Shown: positions 1 through 6,288 of the stretch, one piece after another
Position numbering within the stretch: the stretch's first letter is position 1
Layout of the letters: each line of letters begins with the position of its first letter
NCBI GenBank assembly: GCA_045636245.1
Contig: JAZTXA010000141.1
Coordinates: forward strand, 1-9,276
Source of the DNA: RGIG7213 sp045636245
GTDB taxonomy: Bacteria; Bacillota; Clostridia; Oscillospirales; CAG-272
Length of the DNA stretch: 9,276 nucleotides
Reading direction: 5' to 3'
Program-made: the position numbers and the translations under genes
Notes under the pieces: generated by a model
Database searches by the model: none
Told to the model about the DNA's origin: nothing
What the model saw: the letters and a program-made list of their open reading frames with translations, nothing else

Positions 1-840
1 GGTTATAAGGTTATATCCCTCATACATTCCCGTATATTGATTCTTACGTGTAGGTTCTTTTTCGCTGAAATATTTGTGCATTGTTTTCAGCGTTTCGTCT
101 TCTTCTGCATTATACAGCTTTTCAAAGTTGATATCAGTTACATTATATGCAGAAGCCTGAACAAAACGGGAGTTGTCCTCGTCTTCTATAACAAGCTTCT
201 GCGGAAAGTTCAGAACATTGTATTTTATATCAAGAACCTCTGTGTAAAGAACACCGAAGCTTTCAACCGAATCGTTGGGATCGAAAAGTCCCGACTGAAC
301 GACAGACGTTGACGGAATAAGCGATATTATACTCACAGCGGCGATATGTAACACGATTGTCGGTATAAAATAAGTATACCATTTTTTGTCGGGGAATTTG
401 CAAACCGTGACTTTATTGTAAAAAACAAATGTAACGGCGACAGGCACGGCAAGTGCAAGTACAAGAGGTGTGGAGATCAAAACAGCGTTAAGCGTGTTTC
501 TTGCAATATCGCCTGAAAGCACCTGACCTATTCCGCCTCCCGCAAGAGAGTAAACGATAAGATACCTGTTGAAGAAACGGTGGTATACAGTTTGCGTTGC
601 GAAAAGCACAAATAAAAACGAAATACATCCGCCAATAAACCAACGTCTGTTTTTTTCCTTAAAAAGAAATGATAAACCGTATATTATAAACGAAGCCGCA
701 AACGAAAATAACGGCATTAACAAAAGTCCAATGTCAAAAAATGTGTTGCAGGTGAAAAGCTTCACAAGCACTTCCATATAGATTATGCAAAGGGCAAGAA
801 AGAGAAGTCCCGATATTTTATTACTTTTTATACCACTCAT
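1..840 (-). CDS. LTA synthase family membrane sulfatase, N-terminal part (runs off the left edge)
   Basis: The reverse strand is open without a stop from the ATG at 840 to the window edge, giving 280 residues. Five hydrophobic segments lie near residues 9-28, 35-58, 66-85, 118-141 and 155-174. They are followed by a soluble linker ending in YTGMYEGYNLI. Five membrane helices leading into a 'TG-F/Y-x-G-x-NLI' strand is the layout of LtaS-type polyglycerolphosphate synthases, whose extracellular sulfatase-fold domain begins at this point. The catalytic threonine and metal ligands would lie beyond the edge, so activity cannot be judged. Members polymerise glycerol phosphate onto a glycolipid anchor or modify other envelope polymers; which applies here is not visible. 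An AAAAGGAAT ribosome site lies 6 nt before the ATG, and the gene has its own promoter just upstream. The family call rests on topology and the linker motif only. Confidence 0.82.
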   Translation of the reverse strand, partial: MSGIKSNKISGLLFLALCIIYMEVLVKLFTCNTFFDIGLLLMPLFSFAASFIIYGLSFLFKEKNRRWFIGGCISFLFVLFATQTVYHRFFNRYLIVYSLAGGGIGQVLSGDIARNTLNAVLISTPLVLALAVPVAVTFVFYNKVTVCKFPDKKWYTYFIPTIVLHIAAVSIISLIPSTSVVQSGLFDPNDSVESFGVLYTEVLDIKYNVLNFPQKLVIEDEDNSRFVQASAYNVTDINFEKLYNAEEDETLKTMHKYFSEKEPTRKNQYTGMYEGYNLIT

Positions 841-871
841 CGTAATTCCTTTTAATGTTTTCTTTGTGAAA

Positions 872-900
872 ATTATATCATACAGTATATTAAGCTTCAA
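872..900 (-). promoter_or_regulatory. Sigma-A promoter of the LTA-synthase-like gene
   Basis: On the minus strand TTGAAG (900-895) is followed after 17 nt by TATAAT (877-872), preceded by TGA to make an extended -10. Transcription would start near 865, leaving a leader of about 25 nt before the ATG at 840. The match is close to consensus, which suggests good basal expression independent of the lipoprotein gene upstream. Confidence 0.8.
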
Positions 901-1007
901 TAGGTAAAGTAATTAAGATATGATTAAATTGTCTTTCTACATAATATTACTCTTAATATCGCTTTATTTCTTACATATGATGTAAAATTTCTACAAAAAA
1001 TATTGAA

Positions 1008-1301
1008 CTATTCTTTACTGTTATCTGTGTCGTATTTGTGAAATTTTACACCGTTCACCGTAAGGGTATTGCTTGTTATATGGTAAGGAACATGTAAATA
1101 TGTTCCGTCTTTTTTCAAAAAAAGCTCCGTGCCGTTTGTGTAAAATTCGTATCGGTTACCGTTTATATGTGCCTTGCCGTTTTCGAAGGTCCAAACCGTA
1201 TCAAATCTTTGCCACACCCCGTCGATATCATATGTCTTTTTATCGCATCCGAATGAAAAAAAACAAAAAAAAAGAATCAACACAAAAATGAATAAACGCA
1301 T
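1008..1301 (-). CDS. Small secreted lipoprotein of unknown function
   Basis: The gene encodes 97 residues. The N-terminus is M-R followed by a hydrophobic stretch (residues 3-17) and ends in F-S-F-G-C with Cys19. This is a plausible lipobox (signal peptidase II site), so the mature protein would be a lipid-anchored polypeptide of about 79 residues on the outer face of the membrane. The mature part is rich in aromatic residues and short alternating patterns (GVWQRFDTVWTFENG, then HINGNRYEFY), which suggest a small beta-sheet domain, as in 'DxDGxW' lipocalin-like or DUF lipoproteins; that is inference. The start is well supported: GGAGG lies 6 nt upstream. That SD is inside the 3' arm of a hairpin overlapping the end of rsmA, so expression probably depends on rsmA read-through and hairpin opening. 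I do not recognise a named family. Confidence 0.75.
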   Translation of the reverse strand: MRLFIFVLILFFCFFSFGCDKKTYDIDGVWQRFDTVWTFENGKAHINGNRYEFYTNGTELFLKKDGTYLHVPYHITSNTLTVNGVKFHKYDTDNSKE

Positions 1302-1332
1302 AAAAAACCTCCGACAATATTATTTGTCGGAG
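1302..1332 (-). terminator. Terminator-like hairpin at the rsmA stop that also holds the SD of the lipoprotein gene
   Basis: Reading the minus strand, CTCCGACAA (1332-1324), a 6-nt loop and TTGTCGGAG (1317-1309) form a perfect 9-bp stem. G and six T residues (1307-1302) follow, which is the layout of an intrinsic terminator. The rsmA stop codon (1322-1320) is in the loop, and the GGAGG of the next gene (1312-1308) falls almost entirely in the 3' arm. The stem could therefore limit both transcription and translation of the lipoprotein gene. Confidence 0.65.
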
Positions 1333-2201
1333 ATATTTTTCATATACATATAAAGTAGGTCGGAAAACTTTGCAAATTCTTCAATGGAAAGTCTTTCGCC
1401 CCTTATGTCACTCGAAAGTCCCATCTGTTCAAGAATGTCACCCACAGCTGTTTTTGAAATATCGGATAAAGTATTTGAAACGGCATTTGAAAGCGTCTTT
1501 CTTCTTTGTAAAAACGCCGCCTTTATTATTTTAAACATCAGATTTTCATCTATTGGCTTTACAGGCTTTTCTTCGTAAAGCGAAAGCTTGACAACAGTTG
1601 AGTCAACCTTGGGCGCGGGCATAAATGAGCCTGCGGAAACATTGAAAAGCTTCTTTGCCTCGGCATAGTATGCAACGGATGCTGTTATCGCACCGTAATC
1701 CGCACTGCCTGCCTTTGCACAAAGTCTGTCTGCAACCTCTTTTTGAATGAGTATTGTTATACTTTTAAGTCTTGCGGAGGATTCTAAAAGCTTCATAACG
1801 ATAGGCGTGGTTATGTAGTAGGGCAGATTTGCGCACACGCAAACATCCATTCCTTTAAAGTGCTCATTTATAAGATCGTTTACATCAAGATCCATAATAT
1901 CGGCGTTTATAACCGTAACATTATCATACTCGCCGAGGGTGATATCAAGCACCGGCAAAAGCCTTTTATCTATTTCAACAGCTACGACTTTATTGAATCT
2001 TTCGGCAAGCTGTACAGTAAGTGTGCCGATGCCGGGACCGATCTCTATAACACCGCAGGACTTATCTTCTTCGCAAAATTCCGCAGTTCTTTCGGGCACA
2101 CTTTCATTAATAAGAAAGTTCTGACCGTATTTTTTCAAAAAGGTAAGATCATTTTCTTCCATCAATTTTTTAACATATGATATATCCGTAAGCTTGGGCA
2201 T
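1320..2201 (-). CDS. rsmA: 16S rRNA (adenine(1518)-N6/adenine(1519)-N6)-dimethyltransferase
   Basis: RsmA/KsgA transfers four methyl groups from S-adenosylmethionine to two adjacent adenines in the 3' terminal helix of 16S rRNA, a late step in small-subunit assembly; loss gives kasugamycin resistance. The 293-residue product has the family motifs in order: GQNFL (26-30), SAM-binding EIGPGIGTLT (53-62), acidic VEID (75-78), catalytic NLPYY (125-129), QKEVADRL (153-160) and RRKTL (233-237) in the C-terminal helical domain. Length is typical for the family. The frame stays open to a TTG at 2225, but the ATG at 2201 is preferred because AAGGAG sits directly before it and nothing resembling an SD precedes the TTG. 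A consensus promoter lies about 85-110 bp upstream, facing the tRNA promoter. The family assignment is secure. Confidence 0.96.
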   Translation of the reverse strand: MPKLTDISYVKKLMEENDLTFLKKYGQNFLINESVPERTAEFCEEDKSCGVIEIGPGIGTLTVQLAERFNKVVAVEIDKRLLPVLDITLGEYDNVTVINADIMDLDVNDLINEHFKGMDVCVCANLPYYITTPIVMKLLESSARLKSITILIQKEVADRLCAKAGSADYGAITASVAYYAEAKKLFNVSAGSFMPAPKVDSTVVKLSLYEEKPVKPIDENLMFKIIKAAFLQRRKTLSNAVSNTLSDISKTAVGDILEQMGLSSDIRGERLSIEEFAKFSDLLYMYMKNISDK

Positions 2202-2205
2202 AATA

Positions 2206-2211
2206 CTCCTT
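2206..2211 (-). promoter_or_regulatory. Ribosome binding site that fixes the rsmA start
   Basis: AAGGAG on the minus strand ends 4 nt before the ATG at 2201-2199. It lies inside the extra codons that a TTG start at 2225 would add, so it argues for the shorter 293-residue protein. Confidence 0.75.
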
Positions 2212-2240
2212 GGTTTTTTACACAATTTTCTGAAATGATA

Positions 2241-2269
2241 TTGACAAAACAGGAAAAAGATGATATAAT
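2241..2269 (+). promoter_or_regulatory. Perfect-consensus sigma-A promoter for tRNA-Thr and probably the riboswitch operon
   Basis: TTGACA (2241-2246), a 17-nt spacer and TATAAT (2264-2269) match the vegetative consensus at all twelve positions, with TGA before the -10 as an extension. The start would be near 2276, about 48 nt before the tRNA. No other promoter is evident between the tRNA and the P-type ATPase gene, so this one probably serves both. Confidence 0.9.
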
Positions 2270-2285
2270 CTTCTCCGTTGTAAAG

Positions 2286-2313
2286 ATTATACCACGTATT
2301 TTCAATTTGTCAA
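2286..2313 (-). promoter_or_regulatory. Consensus sigma-A promoter of rsmA, facing the tRNA promoter
   Basis: On the minus strand TTGACA (2313-2308), a 16-nt spacer and TATAAT (2291-2286) match both consensus hexamers, again with TGG as an extended -10. Transcription would start near 2279 and run left into rsmA with a leader of about 78 nt. The promoter points towards the tRNA promoter, with only 16 bp between the two -10 boxes. Confidence 0.85.
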
Positions 2314-2323
2314 CACTTAATTT

Positions 2324-2398
2324 GCTGGTGTGGCGCAGGGGTAGCGCAATTGATTCGTAATCAATAGGCCGAGGGTTCAAATCCCTCCACCAGCTCCA
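2324..2398 (+). tRNA. tRNA-Thr(CGU), with encoded CCA
   Basis: The full cloverleaf folds by eye. The acceptor stem is GCTGGTG (2324-2330) with CACCAGC (2388-2394). The D stem is GCGC/GCGC with loop AGGGGTA. The anticodon stem is ATTGA/TCAAT with loop TTCGTAA, so the anticodon is CGT (2356-2358). The variable region is AGGCC, and the T stem is GAGGG/CCCTC with loop TTCAAAT. The discriminator is T (2395), followed by genomic CCA (2396-2398). The anticodon decodes ACG, and G1-C72 and C2-G71 fit known threonine identity. A perfect-consensus promoter lies upstream; no terminator follows directly, and the riboswitch begins about 15 nt later. Confidence 0.97.
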
Positions 2399-2412
2399 GT
2401 AAAACTTAATAA

Positions 2413-2502
2413 CCTTTGAGGGAGTAGTTTGCGCCATCAGGCGTTTGGTAAGTCAACATCCACAGCGAAAGCTTGGTTTATCATTAAAAAATGAGACTCA
2501 TA
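2413..2502 (+). promoter_or_regulatory. yybP-ykoY (Mn2+) riboswitch aptamer
   Basis: The conserved landmarks of this class occur in order: GGGAGTAG (2420-2427, L1), GTCAACA (2452-2458, in the asymmetric loop of the central stem) and GAGAC (2493-2497, L3). A fold seen by eye supports it. CGCC/GGCG (2432-2435/2440-2443) makes a small hairpin. GGTAA/TTATC (2447-2451/2478-2482) encloses the GTCAACA loop. An inner stem of CCA plus AGC closes on a GAAA tetraloop (2467-2470). P1 is TGAG (2417-2420) with CTCA (2497-2500), which is short. Class members bind Mn2+ between L1 and L3 and often control P-type ATPases or MntP exporters, which fits the next gene. The class was recognised from memory of the consensus; a covariance-model search would settle it. 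Confidence 0.83.
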
Positions 2503-2527
2503 CATTGAAAAATGTATGAGTCTTTTT
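2495..2527 (+). terminator. Intrinsic terminator serving as riboswitch expression platform
   Basis: GACTCATACATT (2495-2506) and AATGTATGAGTC (2511-2522) form a perfect 12-bp stem on a GAAA tetraloop, followed by five T residues (2523-2527). The left arm includes GAC of the L3 motif and the CTCA that would make P1 of the aptamer. Aptamer P1 and terminator are therefore mutually exclusive. Metal binding would be expected to protect P1 and allow read-through into the ATPase gene (an ON switch). Confidence 0.9.
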
Positions 2528-2567
2528 GAATATTTTGAGCATATTAATATTGAAGAAGGGGTAGAAA

Positions 2568-5222
2568 ATGGAGCATTATTTTAAAAGTGCTGACGAAACA
2601 TTAAAATCGTTTGAAACAACAAAAAACGGTCTTTCAAATGAAGAGGCACACAAAAGACTTGAAAAATACGGAAAAAACAAACTCAAAGAAGCAAAAAAAG
2701 AATCACTCATACATCGCTTTTTAAAACAGCTTGCCGACCCGATGATAATAATTCTCATCGTTGCCGCGGCAGTTTCCGCATTCCTTGCGGTTGTTGAGGG
2801 TGAAGGCGGTGAAGGCTTTACCGACGTTATCATCATCGGCGCTGTCGTTATTATAAACGCAGTTCTCGGTGTTGTACAGGAAAGTAAGGCTGAGGCGGCA
2901 ATTGAGGCGCCTCAGGAAATGACAGCCGCAAACGCTAAAGTCATGCGTGACGGTATGCTCACGCACGTAAAAACCGATGAACTTGTACCGGGTGATATCA
3001 TCATACTCGAAGCGGGTGATTCCGTTCCTGCCGATGCAAGACTTATTGAATCTGCCAGCCTAAAGGCAGAGGAAGCGGCGCTTACAGGCGAAAGTGTGCC
3101 TGTGAATAAAGTGTCTGATGCTTTGCCGTCAGGTAAAAGCGTTTCTCTCGGTGACAGAAAAAATATGGTATACATGGGCTCAACCGTTGTATACGGCAGA
3201 GGAATCGCTGTTGTAACCGACACGGGCATGAATACCGAAATGGGAAAGATCGCAGATGCGCTTACAAATGCACAAGATGGTAAAACACCTTTGCAGATGA
3301 AGCTTTCAGAGCTTTCAAAGATACTGACATATCTTGTTATCGGTATCAGTATATTCATATTCCTGTTCGGTTTTTTCACAACGGAAAACGCATGGCAAAA
3401 GCTTATGAGCGGAGAGCTTGACGTGCTTTTAGACTCGTTCATGGTCGCTGTATCCCTTGCTGTTGCCGCAATTCCCGAGGGACTTGCAACTGTTGTAACG
3501 ATTGTTCTTTCAATGGGTGTTACAAAAATGTCAAAGCGAAATGCCGTTATAAGACGTCTTACTGCGGTTGAAACGCTCGGATGTACGCAGATAATCTGCT
3601 CGGATAAAACCGGTACGCTCACACAAAACAAAATGACCGTTGTCAAGGAAGTAGCAAAAAATCAAACTCTCCTTGCTAAATGTATGTCGCTTTGTTCAGA
3701 TGCTGTTCTTGACGAAACAAAGAACGCAACGGGTGAACCGACAGAGTGCGCACTTGTAAACTATGCATATAAGCTCGGACTCGAAAAGGGAATTGTTGAA
3801 AATGATCTTCCGAGAGTATCGGAGCTTCCGTTTGACTCCAACAGAAAAATGATGTCCACATTCCACAAGGATGGAAATAAGATCATTCAGTTTACAAAGG
3901 GTGCGCCCGACGAAATACTGAAGCGCTGTAAATATTACCTTGACGGTGACAATGTTGTTCCGATGACGGCTGAAATTCTTGAAACACTTAATGCGGAAAA
4001 CAAGAATATGGCAGACTCCGCTTTGCGTGTGCTTTCGGGTGCATACAGAGTATACGATGCACTCCCCGGTGATATTTCCACGGAAAACAACGAAAGTGAA
4101 ATGATATTCATCGGTCATTACGGAATGATAGACCCTGTACGTCCCGAGGTCAAGGTGGCAATTGAGCAGTGCAAGGGTGCAGGTGTACGTCCTATTATGA
4201 TAACGGGTGACCATATAAGCACAGCTGTGGCAATTGCAAAGGAGCTTGGAATTATAACCGATGCATCCGGGGCAATAACAGGCGCTATGCTTGACGAATA
4301 TACAGATGAAGAATTTACAAAAATAGTTGACAGATATTCTGTTTATGCACGTGTTCAGCCTGAACATAAGGTGAAAATAGTAAACGCTTGGCGTGCGCGC
4401 GGCTGTATCACCGCAATGACGGGTGACGGTGTAAACGATGCACCTTCGATAAAGAGCGCCGATATCGGTATCGGTATGGGTATCACAGGTACCGACGTTA
4501 CAAAAAATGTTGCCGATATGGTACTTGCGGACGATAACTTTGCAACGATAGTTACGGCAGTTGAAGAGGGAAGAAGAATATACGACAATATCAGAAAGTC
4601 TATACAGTTCTTACTTTCATCAAACCTCAGCGAGGTTGTGGCAATATTCACCGCAACCCTTCTCGGATTTACACTTCTTAAGCCGATACACCTTTTGTGG
4701 ATCAACCTTATAACGGACTGTTTCCCCGCACTTGCACTCGGTATGGAAAAGGGCGAGGCTGATGTTATGAAGCGTAAGCCGAGAAATCCCAAGGACGGTA
4801 TTTTCTCAGGCGGTGTCGGTGTCGATGTTGTATATCAGGGCGTTATGGTCGCACTCATTACAGTTGCCGCATATCTGATAGGACATTATATGGAAGCGGG
4901 AGTATGGTCGCTTGAAACAAGCTCTGACGGTATGACAATGGCATTTTTGACAATGTCAATGGCTGAAATATTCCATTCGTTCAATATGCGCTCTGTCAAG
5001 GCATCTGTATTCTCGATAAAGACTCATAACGTGTTCCTTTACGGTGCTATGGCGCTGTCGTTTATCCTTACAACAGCAGTTATCTATCTGCCCGGTATCA
5101 GCACGGCATTTGGATTTGAGCACATCAGTCTTATTGAATACGGTGTTTCACTCGGTCTTGCGGTTCTTGTAATACCGATAGTTGAAACTGTGAAATTTAT
5201 TCAGAGAAAGATAAGAAAATGA
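2568..5222 (+). CDS. P-type Ca2+/Mn2+-transporting ATPase (P2 type), likely metal exporter
   Basis: This 884-residue membrane pump has the complete P2-type cation ATPase layout. The N-terminal cation-ATPase domain is followed by the first helix pair near 58-105. LTGES (172-176) lies in the actuator domain and IPEGL (302-306) in M4. Phosphorylated Asp346 is in DKTGT, with KGAP (444-447) in the nucleotide domain, TGD (546-548), and the hinge TGDGVND (618-624). The M5-M10 region ends the protein. By eye, SERCA ion ligands are kept in M4 (E304), M5 (N686, E689), M6 (N713, T716, D717) and M8 (E800), so both SERCA-like sites look present. The Mn2+-type riboswitch upstream argues for manganese export, the motifs alone for calcium; either is possible. 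P115 is an unusual proline in the linker after M2. AAGGGG lies 6 nt before the ATG. The next gene overlaps by 4 nt. Confidence 0.93.
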   Translation: MEHYFKSADETLKSFETTKNGLSNEEAHKRLEKYGKNKLKEAKKESLIHRFLKQLADPMIIILIVAAAVSAFLAVVEGEGGEGFTDVIIIGAVVIINAVLGVVQESKAEAAIEAPQEMTAANAKVMRDGMLTHVKTDELVPGDIIILEAGDSVPADARLIESASLKAEEAALTGESVPVNKVSDALPSGKSVSLGDRKNMVYMGSTVVYGRGIAVVTDTGMNTEMGKIADALTNAQDGKTPLQMKLSELSKILTYLVIGISIFIFLFGFFTTENAWQKLMSGELDVLLDSFMVAVSLAVAAIPEGLATVVTIVLSMGVTKMSKRNAVIRRLTAVETLGCTQIICSDKTGTLTQNKMTVVKEVAKNQTLLAKCMSLCSDAVLDETKNATGEPTECALVNYAYKLGLEKGIVENDLPRVSELPFDSNRKMMSTFHKDGNKIIQFTKGAPDEILKRCKYYLDGDNVVPMTAEILETLNAENKNMADSALRVLSGAYRVYDALPGDISTENNESEMIFIGHYGMIDPVRPEVKVAIEQCKGAGVRPIMITGDHISTAVAIAKELGIITDASGAITGAMLDEYTDEEFTKIVDRYSVYARVQPEHKVKIVNAWRARGCITAMTGDGVNDAPSIKSADIGIGMGITGTDVTKNVADMVLADDNFATIVTAVEEGRRIYDNIRKSIQFLLSSNLSEVVAIFTATLLGFTLLKPIHLLWINLITDCFPALALGMEKGEADVMKRKPRNPKDGIFSGGVGVDVVYQGVMVALITVAAYLIGHYMEAGVWSLETSSDGMTMAFLTMSMAEIFHSFNMRSVKASVFSIKTHNVFLYGAMALSFILTTAVIYLPGISTAFGFEHISLIEYGVSLGLAVLVIPIVETVKFIQRKIRK

Positions 5223-6070
5223 GATTTGACTCTATTATAATCGGCGGTGGTCCTGCGGGTATCACCGCCGCAGTTTATACAGCGCGCGCAGGCTTTACGT
5301 GCGCGGTTGTCGATGATGAAAGATCATCACTTCTTAAAACCGACAAAATTGAAAATTACTACGGTTTTGATACCGTTTCAGGCAAGGAGCTTTACGAAAA
5401 GGGAATAGCACAAGCGGAAAGGCTCGGCGTTGAAATTTTCAAAGGGCAAGTTCTGTCCATAGATTTCGAGGACGTTTTTGCACTTCAAACGGATAAAGAA
5501 AAGCTTTACGCAAACACCGTTGTTATAGCAACGGGAAGCGGTGTCAAGGGCAAAAAAATAAAAGGTGAGGAAGAATTTGAGGGCAGAGGGGTAAGCCGAT
5601 GCGCCGTCTGCGACGGATTTTTCTTCAAGGGTAAAAATGTTGCCGTTATCGGTGACGGTGAGTTTGCACACCACGAGGCAGAAGTGTTGTCAGGTGTATG
5701 CGGAGAAGTGACGCTTTTGTCTAACGGCAAGGATATAACAAGTGATAAATTCAAGGTGATAACCGATAAAATTTCCCATATTGAGGGTGTTGATACGGTA
5801 AACGGTGTTGTCTTTGAAAATGGTGACAGATTACCGATTGACGGCGTGTTTATCGCAAACGGCGTGCCGAATGCATCCGATTTTGCAGTGCGCATAGGTA
5901 TTTCAGAAATTAAAGGTATGATAGTAACCGATGAGAATATGAAAACATCAATTCCCGGTATATTTGCCGCAGGTGACTGTACATCAGTACCCAAGCAAAT
6001 AGCAACTGCAGTATACACAGGAATGAAAGCATCGTTTTCCGTCATCGAATATCTGAAAGGAAAAAAATAA
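5219..6070 (+). CDS. Thioredoxin-reductase-like flavoprotein with atypical pyridine-nucleotide site
   Basis: The 283-residue protein has the thioredoxin reductase plan. FAD-binding GGGPAG is at 9-14 and ATG at 105-107. The redox-active CAVC (C128, C131) sits in a CxxCDG motif. A second Rossmann motif GDGEFA (145-150) and the FAD-binding AAGDC (250-254) follow. It is slightly shorter than classical TrxB (about 305-320). In the middle domain the usual GGG(D/N)SA is GDGEFA, and the HRR(x)xxR motif that holds the NADPH 2'-phosphate is absent (LLSNGKDI in its place). It may use NADH, reduced ferredoxin (as in the clostridial flavin-dependent FFTR group) or another donor; this is inference. The ATG overlaps the TGA of the ATPase gene (ATGA), with only a weak AGAAAG upstream, which implies translational coupling. 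No thioredoxin gene is next to it. Confidence 0.85.
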   Translation: MRFDSIIIGGGPAGITAAVYTARAGFTCAVVDDERSSLLKTDKIENYYGFDTVSGKELYEKGIAQAERLGVEIFKGQVLSIDFEDVFALQTDKEKLYANTVVIATGSGVKGKKIKGEEEFEGRGVSRCAVCDGFFFKGKNVAVIGDGEFAHHEAEVLSGVCGEVTLLSNGKDITSDKFKVITDKISHIEGVDTVNGVVFENGDRLPIDGVFIANGVPNASDFAVRIGISEIKGMIVTDENMKTSIPGIFAAGDCTSVPKQIATAVYTGMKASFSVIEYLKGKK

Positions 6071-6072
6071 CC

Positions 6073-6288
6073 GTGAATGAGATAAAGACAGGTAAGTACA
6101 AACACTTTAAAGGGAATGAATATGAGGTAATAGGCACAGCCCGACATTCCGAAACGCTTGAAGAAATGGTTGTATATAAGGCGCTTTACGGTGATGGTGA
6201 CATCTGGGTACGCCCTCTTTCTATGTGGTTTGACACGGTCATCAAAGACGGTGTTGAATACAAAAGATTCACGTATGTAGGTGAGTGA
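6073..6288 (+). CDS. DUF1653 family small protein
   Basis: A 71-residue cytoplasmic protein with the features I recall for DUF1653. KTGKYKHFKGNEYEV at the start is followed by ARHSETLEEMVVYKALYG, then WVRPLSMWFDTV, and the short tail ends soon after YKRF. Members are small, probably all-beta (SH3-like) single-domain proteins found alone or in varied operons. Their biochemical role is not known to me. The start is a GTG at 6073, 2 nt after the stop of the flavoprotein gene; the nearby ATG at 6077 is in another frame and meets a stop at once. GAAAGGA ends about 12 nt before the GTG, so translation probably relies on coupling. No signal peptide or membrane segment is present. Confidence 0.88.
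   Translation: MNEIKTGKYKHFKGNEYEVIGTARHSETLEEMVVYKALYGDGDIWVRPLSMWFDTVIKDGVEYKRFTYVGE

Noticed and set aside
37..781. Two plus-strand open frames (37-312 and 569-781)
   Set aside because: Both are antisense to the continuous minus-strand LTA-synthase-like frame, which has a promoter, a ribosome site and membrane topology.
944..985. AT-rich palindromes at 944-959 and 971-985 between the lipoprotein and LTA-synthase-like genes
   Set aside because: Arms of only 6 A/T-rich bases are expected by chance in such AT-rich DNA; neither forms a convincing terminator.
2202..2225. Longer rsmA starting at TTG 2225
   Set aside because: The extra codons contain the AAGGAG of the ATG at 2201, and no SD precedes the TTG.
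2162..2437. Minus-strand open frame of 91 codons with a WWRDLNPRPIDYESIALPLRHT stretch split over the tRNA
   Set aside because: It is the antisense of tRNA-Thr read as protein, a well-known false gene, and it also overlaps the rsmA start and both promoters.
2399..2527. T-box leader, considered because a tRNA-Thr and a terminator are adjacent
   Set aside because: No T-box sequence of the AGGGTGG type and no specifier loop could be found; the motifs fit yybP-ykoY and the downstream gene is a metal pump.
2912..3646. Long minus-strand open frame of 244 codons inside the P-type ATPase gene
   Set aside because: Serine/threonine-rich shadow of the ATPase coding frame with no domain and no plausible ribosome site. 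The 3696-4367 and 4355-4792 frames are likewise shadows.
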